From contig JBCBSZ010000018.1 of the NCBI GenBank assembly GCA_039818945.1, forward strand, positions 13,359-77,358: a stretch of 64,000 nt of DNA, given 5' to 3'. This stretch comes from JBCBSZ01 sp039818945. GTDB lineage: Bacteria; Actinomycetota; Acidimicrobiia; Acidimicrobiales; Poriferisodalaceae. Shown one piece after another: positions 34,693-43,300 of this stretch. The position numbers were made by a program, and so were the translations under genes. Within the stretch, counting starts at the first letter, position 1; each line of letters opens with the position of its first letter. The notes under the pieces were generated by a model, which saw only the letters and a list, made by a program, of their open reading frames with translations, made no database searches and had not been told where the DNA came from.

Positions 34693-35417
34693 GAGAGCAC
34701 CGTGGCGGGGAGGTCGGTGTCGGCGGGCCGCGACTGGTCGACCACCCGGCCGTCGCGGAGGAAGGCGATCCGATCCGCCCACGACGCCAGGCGCGGCTCG
34801 TGGGTCACCATCACGACCGCGGTGCCCTCGGCGGCCAGCTCGGCGAGCAGCGCCACGATGAGATCGCTGGTGGCGGTGTCGAGCGCGCCGGTCGGCTCGT
34901 CGGCGAGGATCAGGCCCCGCCCGCCGACGATCGCCCTCGCGATCGCGACCCGCTGGCGCTCCCCGCCCGAGAGGTCGTCGGGGAACGCGTCGCCGCGACC
35001 CGGGAGTCCGACGCGATCGAGGGCGTGAGCCGCCTCGGTCCGGGCGGTGCGGACCGCGACGCCATCGAGCTCCAGCGGCAGCATCACGTTCTCCAGCGCG
35101 GTGAGCGCGGGGACGAGGTTGAGCTCCTGGAACACGTACCCGACCTCCTGGCGGCGGAGCCGGGCGAGCTCGGCCACCGTCACATCGGCGAGATCCCGCC
35201 CGTGGACGAGCACCTGGCCGGCGCTCGGATGCTCCAATCCGCCGGCGAGGTGCAGCAGCGTCGACTTCCCGCAGCCGGACGGACCCATCACGGAGACGAA
35301 CTCGCCCGGCTCGACGACGAGCGACACGCCGCGGAGGGCCCAGACCTCGGCCGAGCCCCGACCGAAGGCCTTCACGACCTCGCGGTACTCGAGCGATGGG
35401 TGGGTGGTGGCGGTCAT
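34689..35417 (-). CDS. ABC transporter ATP-binding protein (MacB/LolD type)
   Basis: 242 residues, ATG at 35417 overlapping the PadR stop (ATGA). Walker A GPSGCGKST, Q-loop VFQELNLVPALTALENVMLPLEL (typical of LolD/MacB), signature DLSGGERQR, Walker B LILADEPTGALD. Pairs with the FtsX-like permease directly downstream. Confidence 0.93.
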   Translation of the reverse strand: MTATTHPSLEYREVVKAFGRGSAEVWALRGVSLVVEPGEFVSVMGPSGCGKSTLLHLAGGLEHPSAGQVLVHGRDLADVTVAELARLRRQEVGYVFQELNLVPALTALENVMLPLELDGVAVRTARTEAAHALDRVGLPGRGDAFPDDLSGGERQRVAIARAIVGGRGLILADEPTGALDTATSDLIVALLAELAAEGTAVVMVTHEPRLASWADRIAFLRDGRVVDQSRPADTDLPATVLS

Positions 35418-35941
35418 CCGGTCTCCGTTCCGAGCGCGGTCAGTCGGGTCTCGCACAGGTCGAGCCATCGGAGATCGGCCTCCGCCCGCACGATCAGCGC
35501 GTCCGCCACCAGCTCCGCGGCCAGCGATCCCCCGGACGGCGCGGCGGTGGCCCGCGTCGTTCGCCGCCGCCGCTGCAGCAGGCCGAACAGCGCCGAGCGC
35601 TGGTGGTCGATCACCGTGCGGGCCTGGTCGGTGCCCTGCTCGACCGCCATGAGGATCTTGAGGAGCAGCTCGTCGCGGGGTGGGGGCTCGTCGGCCAGTA
35701 CCACGTCCCACCACTCCCCCAGCTCGCCCAGGCCGGCCGCGGTGATCGTGTAGCGCTTCTGCTCCTCGGCCTCGTCGACGGTGACCAGACCGTCTCGCTC
35801 GAGGCGGTCCAGGGTCGTGTAGACCTGCCCGACGTTGAGGGGCCAGACCCCACCGGTCGCCGCCTCGAACGTCGTCTTCAGCTGGTAGCCGTAGCGGGGC
35901 TGTTCGCGGAGCAGCGCGAGGAGGCCGTGCTTCACTGCCAT
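35414..35941 (-). CDS. PadR-family transcriptional regulator of the ABC exporter
   Basis: 175 residues. N-terminal winged helix of the PadR type (HGLLALLREQPRYGYQLKTTFEAATGG, LNVGQVYTTLDRLERDGLV) and a helical C-terminal domain (PadR subtype 2). First gene of the three-gene exporter operon. Its start codon lies within a perfect 32-bp palindrome, so it almost certainly represses its own operon, with ligand-dependent release as in other PadR-controlled efflux systems. Confidence 0.93.
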   Translation of the reverse strand: MAVKHGLLALLREQPRYGYQLKTTFEAATGGVWPLNVGQVYTTLDRLERDGLVTVDEAEEQKRYTITAAGLGELGEWWDVVLADEPPPRDELLLKILMAVEQGTDQARTVIDHQRSALFGLLQRRRRTTRATAAPSGGSLAAELVADALIVRAEADLRWLDLCETRLTALGTETG

Positions 35942-35971
35942 AGATACCGAGTATGCATACTCGGTATCTAT
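35940..35971. promoter_or_regulatory. PadR operator and promoter, perfect 32-bp palindrome
   Basis: Every position from 35940 to 35971 is complementary about the centre 35955/35956; the centre reads GAGTATGCATACTC. On the minus strand TTGACC (35978-35973), 17 bp, then CATACT gives a -35/-10 pair whose +1 falls at or next to the A of the start codon at 35941: a leaderless transcript with the operator covering most of the promoter. Confidence 0.85.
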
Positions 35972-35987
35972 AGGTCAACCTCCGTCG

Positions 35988-38129
35988 TCAGGTGAGATCG
36001 GCGAAGGCCGCGACGCCGACCACCGGATCGGTGGGGGGATCGCCGCCGAGGCTGCCGAGGAACGGCAGGTCGCCGAAGACGAACACCCCGCCGTCCGCCC
36101 CGACGAGCAGGTACCCGTCGCCGTAGGTGATGCCGCTCACGATGGGGGCGTTGAGCGTCGTCCCCGGTGCGAGCTCACCGGGCAGCGAACCGACGAACGA
36201 CGCATCGAAGGCGAACACGCCACCGTCGGCCGCCACGAGGAGGTAGCCGACCCCGTCGGCGTCGGGGAGCACGTCGACGACGGGCTGGTTCAGCACCAGG
36301 CTGCCGGTCGATCCCCGGAACTCGGCGTCGCCGAAGGCGAAGACGCCGCCGTCGCCACCGATGAGGTAGTAGCCGTCCCCGGTCGCCGTGGCCGCGGCCG
36401 CCACGATGGTCGCGTTGAGCGCCAGCTCCTCGACCCCGCCGTGGTCGACGGCGGTGCCGAAGGCGGCGACGCGGCCTCGGTCGGTCACGACCCAGTAGCC
36501 CTCGCCGTCGGGTCGGGCCATGAGCGCCGACGGGCGCTCGCCGGGCGCCAGCGCCCCGAGGTCGAGGTCGCCGAGGGCTGTCGCCGCCCCGAGGGCGTGG
36601 ACCACACCGTCCTCCGTGAGGACGAGCACGCCGGCGCCGCCAGCGACGGCCTCGATGTCGACCGCCCGACTGCCGCCGACCGACCGCAGCGCTCCCGCAT
36701 CTCCGAAGGGCGTGACGGCTCCGCCGCGACCGAGGGTCCAGTACCCGACCCGCGCGCCACCGTCACCGTCGACGCCACTCCCACCCGAGTCCGAGACATC
36801 ATCACCGCCGCCACCACCACCGGCCGCGTCATCGCGCTCATCGTCACCCGTGTCGGCATCGTCGGAGTCATCACCGCCGGTGTCGGCGTCGCCGCCAGGA
36901 TCGCCGGCATCGTCGGAGTCATCACCGCCGGTGTCGGCGTCGTCTCCGGAATCGGCATCGTCGCTGGCGTCGTCGCCGGTGTCGCCACCCCCGTCGCCAT
37001 CGCCGGAGTCGTCACCGACACCACCATCGCCGGGATCGTCACCGCTGCCGGGATCGCCGACGTCGCCGGCATCGCCCAGGGTGCCGGGCGGGCCGACGCG
37101 CACCCGCCCGAAGGTCACGTCGGCCTCGTGGGCGAGCAGCCCCAGCGAGCCGCCGGCCGGCTCCTCGGGCTCGTCGTCGGAGGTCCACTCGAGCGTCCAG
37201 GCGCCCGGCTCGGTCGTGCCGTCCTCCCACACCCGCAGCCGGTGGGTCGAGGACCCGTCGGGGTTGGTCTCGACCGAGGCCCGCAGCCAGACCCAGTCGC
37301 TCAGATCGATGGCCGTGGTCTGGCGGGGGCCGACCACCGCGTCGTGGCGCATGAGCTCGAACCGGTTCGGCGTCCGCAGCCGAACCCAGGCGATCGACCC
37401 GAACGGGGTCGGTTCGCCCGCCTTCGGGCGGAACCCGAAGATGGGCTGTCCGCCCGCGCCACCCGAGGTGTTGTGGCCCTGCCAGCGCAGGATCACGCCG
37501 AGGCCGCCGGCACCCGAACGCGGACCCGGGGTCACCACGCCCTCGAGCCGCATCGGGACGAGCACCTCGTAGTCGTCCCAGGCGAGATCGCCCAGCACGA
37601 CCAGCCGGTCGTAGCCGTGCTCGACGGTTCGCAGGCCGTCGGGGGTGAGCTCCCAGTGCCCGTCGACGACGTCGACGACCTCGTCGACCGAGGACGCCGC
37701 CGACCAGTCGAGATCGACGTCGATCGCCGGGGCGGCCCGATCGCGGTCGCGCACCGTGAAGCTGCGCGTGGTCTCGTCGCCGTCGAGGTCCTCGACGGTG
37801 ATCACGAGCTGCTGCGAGCTGCGCAGCTCCGCCTCGGTGAGGTCGAGGTTGAACGAGTTGGTGGTGACGAGTCGACGATCGTCCGGCCCGAGACCGGCGA
37901 CGCGTTCGTCGCCGTCGCCGATCCGGAAGCGGACCTCGGCCACACGGTCGGGATCGCTGACCCGACCGGTGACGTTGGCCCACCGCTGGGGGGTGCCGGT
38001 CGTGCCGAACGGCTCGCCGACGCCGTGCCAGATCTCGATCGTGGCGTCGCCGTCGTCGGCGGCAGCCGGGGTGATCGGCAGCGCAACGACCAGGATCGCC
38101 ACGACCCAGCTCACGAACCCCTTCGCCAC
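35988..38129 (-). CDS. Secreted protein with Asp/Gly-rich linker and C-terminal GGVFAFGDA repeats
   Basis: 713 residues from the GTG at 38129 with AGGAGG upstream; a signal peptide follows (VVAILVVALPITPAAA). The N-terminal half is a beta-sandwich-like region with Trp-rich strands (YEVLVPMRLEGVVT, NTSGGAGGQPIFGFRPK), similar to laminin-G/glycan-binding folds in secreted proteins. Then an acidic linker of Asp/Gly (37070-36770). The C-terminus has four to five repeats like GYLLVGADGGVFVFGD..F.GSLGG, spaced 45-50 residues, probably a beta-propeller. Repeats of this kind are frequent in exported Acidimicrobiia proteins. Extracellular or cell-wall function is likely; the ligand is unknown. Confidence 0.8.
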   Translation of the reverse strand: MAKGFVSWVVAILVVALPITPAAADDGDATIEIWHGVGEPFGTTGTPQRWANVTGRVSDPDRVAEVRFRIGDGDERVAGLGPDDRRLVTTNSFNLDLTEAELRSSQQLVITVEDLDGDETTRSFTVRDRDRAAPAIDVDLDWSAASSVDEVVDVVDGHWELTPDGLRTVEHGYDRLVVLGDLAWDDYEVLVPMRLEGVVTPGPRSGAGGLGVILRWQGHNTSGGAGGQPIFGFRPKAGEPTPFGSIAWVRLRTPNRFELMRHDAVVGPRQTTAIDLSDWVWLRASVETNPDGSSTHRLRVWEDGTTEPGAWTLEWTSDDEPEEPAGGSLGLLAHEADVTFGRVRVGPPGTLGDAGDVGDPGSGDDPGDGGVGDDSGDGDGGGDTGDDASDDADSGDDADTGGDDSDDAGDPGGDADTGGDDSDDADTGDDERDDAAGGGGGGDDVSDSGGSGVDGDGGARVGYWTLGRGGAVTPFGDAGALRSVGGSRAVDIEAVAGGAGVLVLTEDGVVHALGAATALGDLDLGALAPGERPSALMARPDGEGYWVVTDRGRVAAFGTAVDHGGVEELALNATIVAAAATATGDGYYLIGGDGGVFAFGDAEFRGSTGSLVLNQPVVDVLPDADGVGYLLVAADGGVFAFDASFVGSLPGELAPGTTLNAPIVSGITYGDGYLLVGADGGVFVFGDLPFLGSLGGDPPTDPVVGVAAFADLT
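36770..37070 (-). repeat. Asp/Gly-rich low-complexity linker with tandem repeats
   Basis: Imperfect repeats such as TGGDDSDDAGDPGGDA and TGGDDSDDADTGDD, about 100 residues, almost only D, G, S and T. The acidic calcium-binding-like linker separates the two folded parts of the secreted protein. The related DNA repeats may vary between strains. Confidence 0.75.
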
Positions 38130-38270
38130 GAACCGCCTCCTCGGAACTGCGGACCGTGACCATAGCTCACGTTGAGCGTTGTCGACCACGGTCGACGCGC
38201 GCTCCGTGACGTTCGTGACGATCATCCATCAGGGGTTCACAGGATGGACGGACTGGCGTAGTGTCTGCGG

Positions 38271-38533
38271 TCACAGGGACGCCATCGCGGGGGCGATGGC
38301 GACACCGAGCAAGGGGGTACGGGGTGCGCCAGGAAGCACTCGTCGACGAGCGTTCGCCTCCGGGTGACTGAGTCGACAGGTCGCGGTGACGGTCGATCGT
38401 CCGCAGCAGCCACCTCTCTCCGCCCTCAGCCCGGCCCACGAGGCGGGCTTCGAAGAGAGGCTCATGACCGTCGACGAGGGTCGACCACCACCGTGATGAC
38501 GGCCCCGGGATGAGCGCTCATCCCGGGGCCGTC
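38271..38533 (+). ncRNA. Candidate structured transcript (no protein gene recognised)
   Basis: The 420 bp between the protein genes at 38129 and 38550 contain no convincing gene. On the plus strand there is a -35/-10-like pair (TTCACA 38236-38241, 17 bp, TAGTGT 38259-38264), then hairpin GCCATCGC/GCGATGGC (38281-38300), the palindrome CTCGTCGACGAG, a stem CCTCTCT/AGAGAGG enclosing a smaller one (38413-38460), and a 36-nt perfect terminator-like hairpin at 38498-38533. Two tiny frames with ribosome-binding-like sites lie inside (15 and 10 codons). Identity unknown. Confidence 0.4.
38498..38533. terminator. Strong bidirectional hairpin terminator
   Basis: A perfect 36-nt palindrome (18-bp arms, GACGGCCCCGGGATGAGC and its complement), 17 nt after the stop of the LLM oxidoreductase gene on the minus strand. 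No T-run follows on either side. It can end that gene and, from the other side, the candidate plus-strand transcript. Confidence 0.8.
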
Positions 38534-38549
38534 TCGCGTCCCGACCGCC

Positions 38550-39521
38550 TCAGCCGTTGACGAGCGGGGCGAGCGTCTCGCCGGCGAGCGCGACGATCTC
38601 GGGGTCGTGGCCGTTGCCCTGCAGGTTGATCGTCAAGCCGTCGATGCCCTGGTCGAGGGCGCGGGCGCGGAGTTGCTCGGCCACGGTGTCCGGATCACCG
38701 ATCACCATGCGCTGGCCCATCATCGGTTCGACGGTGGCCCAGTCGAGACCCTGCGCGGCGAGGAGCCCGTCACGGACCGCCTCGGCCTCGGCCGTCGTGC
38801 GCCCGAGGACCACCGCCCCGTGCCACGTGGTGTGGATCGTGGACCGATCCCGACCGACGTCCTCGCAGCGCGCCGCGAGCGCGTCGAGCTTGCGCGGCAG
38901 CTCGTCGGCGCCGCAGATGACGTTCACCTCGTCGGCGTACAGCGCGGCCAGCCGGAACGTCTTCTTCTCACCGCTGCCGCCGATCATGATCGGCAGGTCG
39001 TCACGGACCCTCGGCTCGTTGATGGCGTCCTTGGCCCGGTACCAGCTGCCATCGAAGGTCGGGCGCAGGCCCTGGAGCATCGGCTTGATGATCTGGAGCG
39101 CCTCCTCGAGCCGGACGAAGCGATCGCTGAAGGTGCCGAACTCGAAGCCGTAGCCCTCGTGCTCGAGCTCGAACCAGCCTGCACCGATGCCCAGGATCGC
39201 CCGACCCGACGACACCACGTCGAGGGTGGTGACGGTCTTGGCCAGCATGGCCGGGTTCCGGTACGTGTTGCCCGTGACCAGGGCCGAGAGCTGGATCGAC
39301 TCGGTCGAGGCGGCCAGGCCGGCGAGCGTCGAGTAGCACTCGAGCATCTCGTTCTCGGGCGGGCCCAACATGGGCAGCTGGTAGAAGTGGTCCATCACCA
39401 GGACGGTGTCGAAGCCACTGGCCTCGGCCGCCCTCGCCTGGGCGGCGACCACGCCGAAGAGCTCGGATGGTGCGGTGTCCGGGTAGGTGAAGTTGGGGAT
39501 CTGATAGCCGAGGCGGATCAT
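38550..39521 (-). CDS. LLM-class F420-dependent oxidoreductase
   Basis: 323 residues from the ATG at 39521. Luciferase-like TIM barrel: LGYQIPNFTYPDTAPSELFGVVAAQARAAEASGFDTVLVMDHF, LSALVTGNTYRNPAMLAKTVTTLDVVSSGRAILGIGAGW, and LPIMIGGSGEKKTFRLAALYADEVN. Actinobacterial members use F420 rather than FMN. Substrate unknown. Confidence 0.9.
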   Translation of the reverse strand: MIRLGYQIPNFTYPDTAPSELFGVVAAQARAAEASGFDTVLVMDHFYQLPMLGPPENEMLECYSTLAGLAASTESIQLSALVTGNTYRNPAMLAKTVTTLDVVSSGRAILGIGAGWFELEHEGYGFEFGTFSDRFVRLEEALQIIKPMLQGLRPTFDGSWYRAKDAINEPRVRDDLPIMIGGSGEKKTFRLAALYADEVNVICGADELPRKLDALAARCEDVGRDRSTIHTTWHGAVVLGRTTAEAEAVRDGLLAAQGLDWATVEPMMGQRMVIGDPDTVAEQLRARALDQGIDGLTINLQGNGHDPEIVALAGETLAPLVNG

Positions 39522-39534
39522 CGTTGCTCCCTCG

Positions 39535-39942
39535 TCAGGTGCGAAGCTCCCCCAGCGCGCTCGCCAGTGCGGACTGGAGGCCGTCGCCGGACAGTAGCTC
39601 GCCGTTCGGGGACAGCTGATCGACGAGGGTCGGGAGCAGCGTCGCGAGGCCGCCGGCCGCCTGGCGGCGCGAGACCCCGGCCCGGGCGGCGATCCGCTCG
39701 ACGGCGACATCACCTGCCGCCCGGCGGATGTCGCGGCCGCTGACCCGGACGTTCGGGTCGTTGTCGATCCAGGACTGCACCTGCGCGCCGAGCCCACCGG
39801 ACGACAGCCGACCGAGCAGATCGCTCAACCCACTCCCCTGTCCCGAGACGACCTCGGTCGCAGCTTCGAGCAGCTCCGCACGCTGCTCGTCGGTCACGCG
39901 CCCCAGCAACTGCGCCACGAGCCGCCCGCTCGTCACACCCAT
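39535..39942 (-). CDS. YidB/DUF937-family protein
   Basis: 135 residues from the ATG at 39942. Helical protein with LSDLLGRLSSGGLGAQVQSWIDNDPNVRVSGRDI and GVSRRQAAGGLATLLPTLVDQLSPNG, the YidB-like pattern. Function in the family is unknown. 13 nt upstream of the LLM gene, co-oriented. Confidence 0.8.
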   Translation of the reverse strand: MGVTSGRLVAQLLGRVTDEQRAELLEAATEVVSGQGSGLSDLLGRLSSGGLGAQVQSWIDNDPNVRVSGRDIRRAAGDVAVERIAARAGVSRRQAAGGLATLLPTLVDQLSPNGELLSGDGLQSALASALGELRT

Positions 39943-40158
39943 GTCCGTCCCTCGTCGTCTTCTCAGCCGATCGTGACGGGCCTGCGCACCGCGGACGACG
40001 CCGCCATGCCGCGCGACCACTCGATCCCTCCCGCCACGGCGAGACCGGGTTGCGCGACATGATGGCCCATCGCGACGACGGGTCGTGACGAGGACCCGCC
40101 GCCTCCGCGCTGCCACGCTCACCGGGCGTGCCCGACGGTCACCAGCTACGTTGCCCAG

Positions 40159-41337
40159 GTGGTCGCGTACGACCCCTTCTCACCCGACGTGCTCCGGTCG
40201 CCGTTCGCGGCGTACCGGGACCTGCTCCGCGACTGCCCCGTGCACCGACTCGAGGTCGACGACGGTGCGCTCTGGACCGCAGCCCGGCACGCCGACGTCG
40301 ACCTGGTGGCCAGGGATCACGAGCGCTGGACGGCCACGGCCGGCCAGGGCCCCCGCCCGTCCGCGCGCGTGGCGCTGTTCGACGACCCGCCGGGACACAC
40401 CCGGTTGCGACGGGTCGTGCAGGCGGCGTTCTCGACCCCGCGGGTCGCGGCGCTGGAGCCGATGGTCGTCGCCTTGACCGACGAGCTGCTCGACGCCGTG
40501 GACGGTGTCGAGCGGTGGGACCTCCACGACGCGCTGGCCGAGCCACTGCCCGTCATCGTCATCGCCCGTCTGCTCGGCGTGCCCGAGGAGCTGCGCTCGA
40601 CCTTCAAGCACTGGTCCGACGAGATCCTCGCCGCGTTCAACGACCCTCGCCGGGGCCGCGAGGAACGACGGCTGATGCAGGACTTCCTCGACGAGCAGGT
40701 GCGTATCCGCCGTGCGAGCGACGACCCGCCCGACGACCTCATCACCGTCCTGTCCCTCACGGCGGACGACGAGGGACGACGCCTCACGACCGAGGAGCTC
40801 TGGTCGGTGCTCGTCCAGCTCCTCATCGGCGGCAACGAGACCACCACGTCGGGGATCACCAACCTGGTCTGGCGGCTGCTCGAGGACCGCTCCCGCTGGG
40901 ACGCCGTGCGGGCGGACCGCACCCTGGTCGAGGTCGCCGTCGAGGAGTCGCTCCGCCACGACCCGCCCGTGCTGGGGCTCTACCGACAGGCGGTCGCCGA
41001 CACCGAGCTGTCCGGCACCTCCGTGCCGGCCGGCGCTCGGATGATGATGTGCTACGGCGCCGCCAACCGCGACCCCGCCGTCTTCGACCGGCCCGACGAG
41101 TTCCGCCTCGATCGACCGCCGTCCGAGCTCCGCAAGCACCTCGCCTTCGGCACCGGGCCACACCTGTGCGTCGGCGCCGCGCTCGCCCGCCTGGAGATGC
41201 GCGTCGCGCTGTCGCGACTGGTCGACCGCTTCCCCGACCTGCACCCCGCGGGCCCGAACACCCGCATCGAGACCTACCTGCTCTGGGGTCGACGTTCGCA
41301 GCCGGTGGCGCCGACCGCTCCGAGCGACATCAGCTGA
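40159..41337 (+). CDS. Cytochrome P450
   Basis: 392 residues, GTG start. I-helix LIGGNETTTSG, K-helix EESLRH, heme loop FGTGPHLCVGAALARLEMR with Cys337 as heme ligand. Related in layout to the P450 at 26774-28060 (similar LYRQAVADTEL / LYRTANVDTEI region). Its 3' end overlaps the convergent hemB gene by 8 bp. Substrate and redox partner unknown. Confidence 0.92.
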   Translation: MVAYDPFSPDVLRSPFAAYRDLLRDCPVHRLEVDDGALWTAARHADVDLVARDHERWTATAGQGPRPSARVALFDDPPGHTRLRRVVQAAFSTPRVAALEPMVVALTDELLDAVDGVERWDLHDALAEPLPVIVIARLLGVPEELRSTFKHWSDEILAAFNDPRRGREERRLMQDFLDEQVRIRRASDDPPDDLITVLSLTADDEGRRLTTEELWSVLVQLLIGGNETTTSGITNLVWRLLEDRSRWDAVRADRTLVEVAVEESLRHDPPVLGLYRQAVADTELSGTSVPAGARMMMCYGAANRDPAVFDRPDEFRLDRPPSELRKHLAFGTGPHLCVGAALARLEMRVALSRLVDRFPDLHPAGPNTRIETYLLWGRRSQPVAPTAPSDIS

Positions 41338-42337
41338 GCAGCTCGGCGACCTCTGCGCTGAGATAGGTGAGGATCGTGTCGGCCCCGGCGCGCTTGATCG
41401 ACAACAGGTGCTCGAGCGCCACCGCCTCGGCGTCGATCCAGCCCCGCTCGCCTGCCGCCTTGATCATCGAGTACTCCCCCGACACGTGGTAGGCCGCGAT
41501 CGGCACGTCGAACCGGTCGCGGGCCCGGGCGATGACGTCGAGGTACGCCAGCGCCGGCTTGACCATGATCATGTCGGCACCCTCGTCGAGGTCGAGTCGG
41601 ATCTCCTCCATCGACTCGCGGGCGTTGGCCGGATCCTGCTGGTAGCCCTTCCGATCGCCGCCGCCGACGATCGTGACGTCGACGGCGTCGCGGAACGGCC
41701 CGTAGAGCGCCGAGGCGTACTTCGCCGCATAGGCCAGGATGGGGATCTCCTGATGGCCGGCGGCGTCGAGCCCGGCGCGGATGGCGGCGACCTGGCCGTC
41801 CATCATTCCGGAGGGGGCGACGACGTCGGCGCCGGCGTCAGCCTGGGCCACGGCGGCCCGGGCGTAGACCTCGACGGTCGCGTCGTTGTCCACCTCGCCG
41901 GCGGCGGTGAGCACGCCGCAGTGCCCGTGGTCGGTGTACTCGTCGACGCACAGGTCCGCGAGCAGGACGATCTCGTCGCCCAGGTCGTCGCGGAGCTCCC
42001 TCAACGCCACCTGCACGATGCCGTCGGGATCGAACGCGCCCGAGCCGATGGCGTCCTTGTGCTCGGGAACGCCGAAGAGGATGACGCCCGGGATGCCGAG
42101 GCCGGCCAGGCGGCGCACCTCCTTGCGCAACGACTCGGTCGAGTGCTGGACCACCCCGGGCAGCGACCCGATGGGCACCGGCGAGTCGATGTCCTCGCGC
42201 ACGAACAGGGGGGCGATGAGGTCGTCGACCGACAGCCGCGTCTCGGCGACCATGCGGCGAAGGGCGGGTCGGCGGCGGAGACGGCGGAGACGGCGCTGCG
42301 GGAAGGCCACGGGGCGATCGTATCGATGCCACCGCAC
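41330..42337 (-). CDS. hemB: Delta-aminolevulinic acid dehydratase (porphobilinogen synthase)
   Basis: 335 residues from the ATG at 42337; a GTG at 42310 (VAFPQRRLRRLRR) is the alternative start. DLCVDEYTDHGHCG provides metal/active-site residues, and the Schiff-base lysines lie in YAAKYASALYGPFRDA and MVKPALAYLD. It condenses two ALA molecules in tetrapyrrole synthesis. Supplies heme for the P450s; no other hem genes here. Confidence 0.96.
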   Translation of the reverse strand: MRWHRYDRPVAFPQRRLRRLRRRPALRRMVAETRLSVDDLIAPLFVREDIDSPVPIGSLPGVVQHSTESLRKEVRRLAGLGIPGVILFGVPEHKDAIGSGAFDPDGIVQVALRELRDDLGDEIVLLADLCVDEYTDHGHCGVLTAAGEVDNDATVEVYARAAVAQADAGADVVAPSGMMDGQVAAIRAGLDAAGHQEIPILAYAAKYASALYGPFRDAVDVTIVGGGDRKGYQQDPANARESMEEIRLDLDEGADMIMVKPALAYLDVIARARDRFDVPIAAYHVSGEYSMIKAAGERGWIDAEAVALEHLLSIKRAGADTILTYLSAEVAELLS

Positions 42338-42347
42338 CCCAGGCCGC

Positions 42348-43235
42348 TCAGCGCCGCAGCACCTTCTCGAACCAGTGGTGGGCGTGGGGCTCGTCGTTGA
42401 ACGCCTCGACCTCGACGTAGCCGGCCGAGCGGTAGAGGGCGATGGCCTCGACCAACGTCTCGTTCGTGTCGAGACGGACCACCCGCCGCCCCGCCGCTCC
42501 CGCGCGCTCCTCGAGCGACCGGAGGAGGCGGCGCCCGAGACCGAGGCCGCGGGTCGCGCCGTCCACCCACACCCGCTTGATCTCGGCGATCTCCGGGTCG
42601 GCGAGCTTGAGCGCGCCGCAGCCCACCGGTGCGCTGCGCAACCACGCCACGAGGAGCAGGCCCGCCGGCGGGCGCATGTCGTCGTCGCCGACCGGCAGCG
42701 CGGTGGCGAGGTCGAACCCGGTGTCGAAGCGATCGTCGAGCTCGGCGTAGTACGACTCGAGGCAGTGCCGCGCCGCGGCGCTGTCCGGGGCCTCCGCCTC
42801 GACGCGCACCAGACCGGCGGTCAGGAGCCGCTCGACGGTGCGCATCGAGGCGACCAGCCGCTCGCGGTCGGCGTCGTCGAGCGGGTCGAGCAGCGCGGCC
42901 GCGAGCGCGTCGCTCTGCCGGTCGAGCTCGGCGTGCTCGAGCGCGCCGGTTTCGGTCAGCCGGGCGACCCGGCGCCGGCGGTCGGTCGGGAGGTCGTCGA
43001 CCTCGATGAGGCCCTCGGTCTCCAGCGAGCGCAGCAGCCGGCTCAGGTAGCCCGAGTCGAGATCGAGCCGGGACCGCAGCCCGCGGGTGTCACCGCGACC
43101 GGCGCCGATCTCCCACAGCACTCGCGACGCACCGAGCGGTCGACCTCGCTCCAGGTACTCGTCGCTCAGCGCACCGATGCGTTCGGTCACGGTCCGGTTG
43201 AACGACCGGACCGCGGCGATCTCCTCGCTCTCCAT
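42348..43235 (-). CDS. MarR-type regulator fused to GNAT acetyltransferase
   Basis: 295 residues from the ATG at 43235. Residues 1-150: MarR winged helix (RVLWEIGAGRGDTRGLRSRLDLDSGYLSRLLRSLETEGLIE...DRRRRVARLTETG). Residues 150-295: GNAT domain with acetyl-CoA loop VDGATRGLGLGRRLLRSLEE and LYRSAGYVEVEAF. Such fusions are common in actinobacteria; acetylation target unknown. A perfect inverted repeat sits 3 bp before the start codon. Confidence 0.92.
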   Translation of the reverse strand: MESEEIAAVRSFNRTVTERIGALSDEYLERGRPLGASRVLWEIGAGRGDTRGLRSRLDLDSGYLSRLLRSLETEGLIEVDDLPTDRRRRVARLTETGALEHAELDRQSDALAAALLDPLDDADRERLVASMRTVERLLTAGLVRVEAEAPDSAAARHCLESYYAELDDRFDTGFDLATALPVGDDDMRPPAGLLLVAWLRSAPVGCGALKLADPEIAEIKRVWVDGATRGLGLGRRLLRSLEERAGAAGRRVVRLDTNETLVEAIALYRSAGYVEVEAFNDEPHAHHWFEKVLRR

Positions 43236-43237
43236 AT

Positions 43238-43255
43238 CTCTGACTCTAGTCAGAG
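43238..43255. promoter_or_regulatory. Operator of the MarR-GNAT gene
   Basis: CTCTGACTCTAGTCAGAG: 8-bp arms with a 2-bp centre, 3 bp upstream of the ATG at 43235 and 45 bp before the divergent ThuA gene. The size fits a MarR dimer site; autorepression and control of the ThuA/kynureninase genes are both possible. Confidence 0.75.
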
Positions 43256-43300
43256 AAAGCGCTTGCACGTGAGGCCGGGTCGCTTCGGTAGCCTCGCCGG

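Noticed and set aside
38271..38400. Cyclic-di-GMP or cyclic-di-AMP riboswitch
   Set aside because: The conserved GEMM or ydaO core sequences cannot be found, and no gene follows on that strand.
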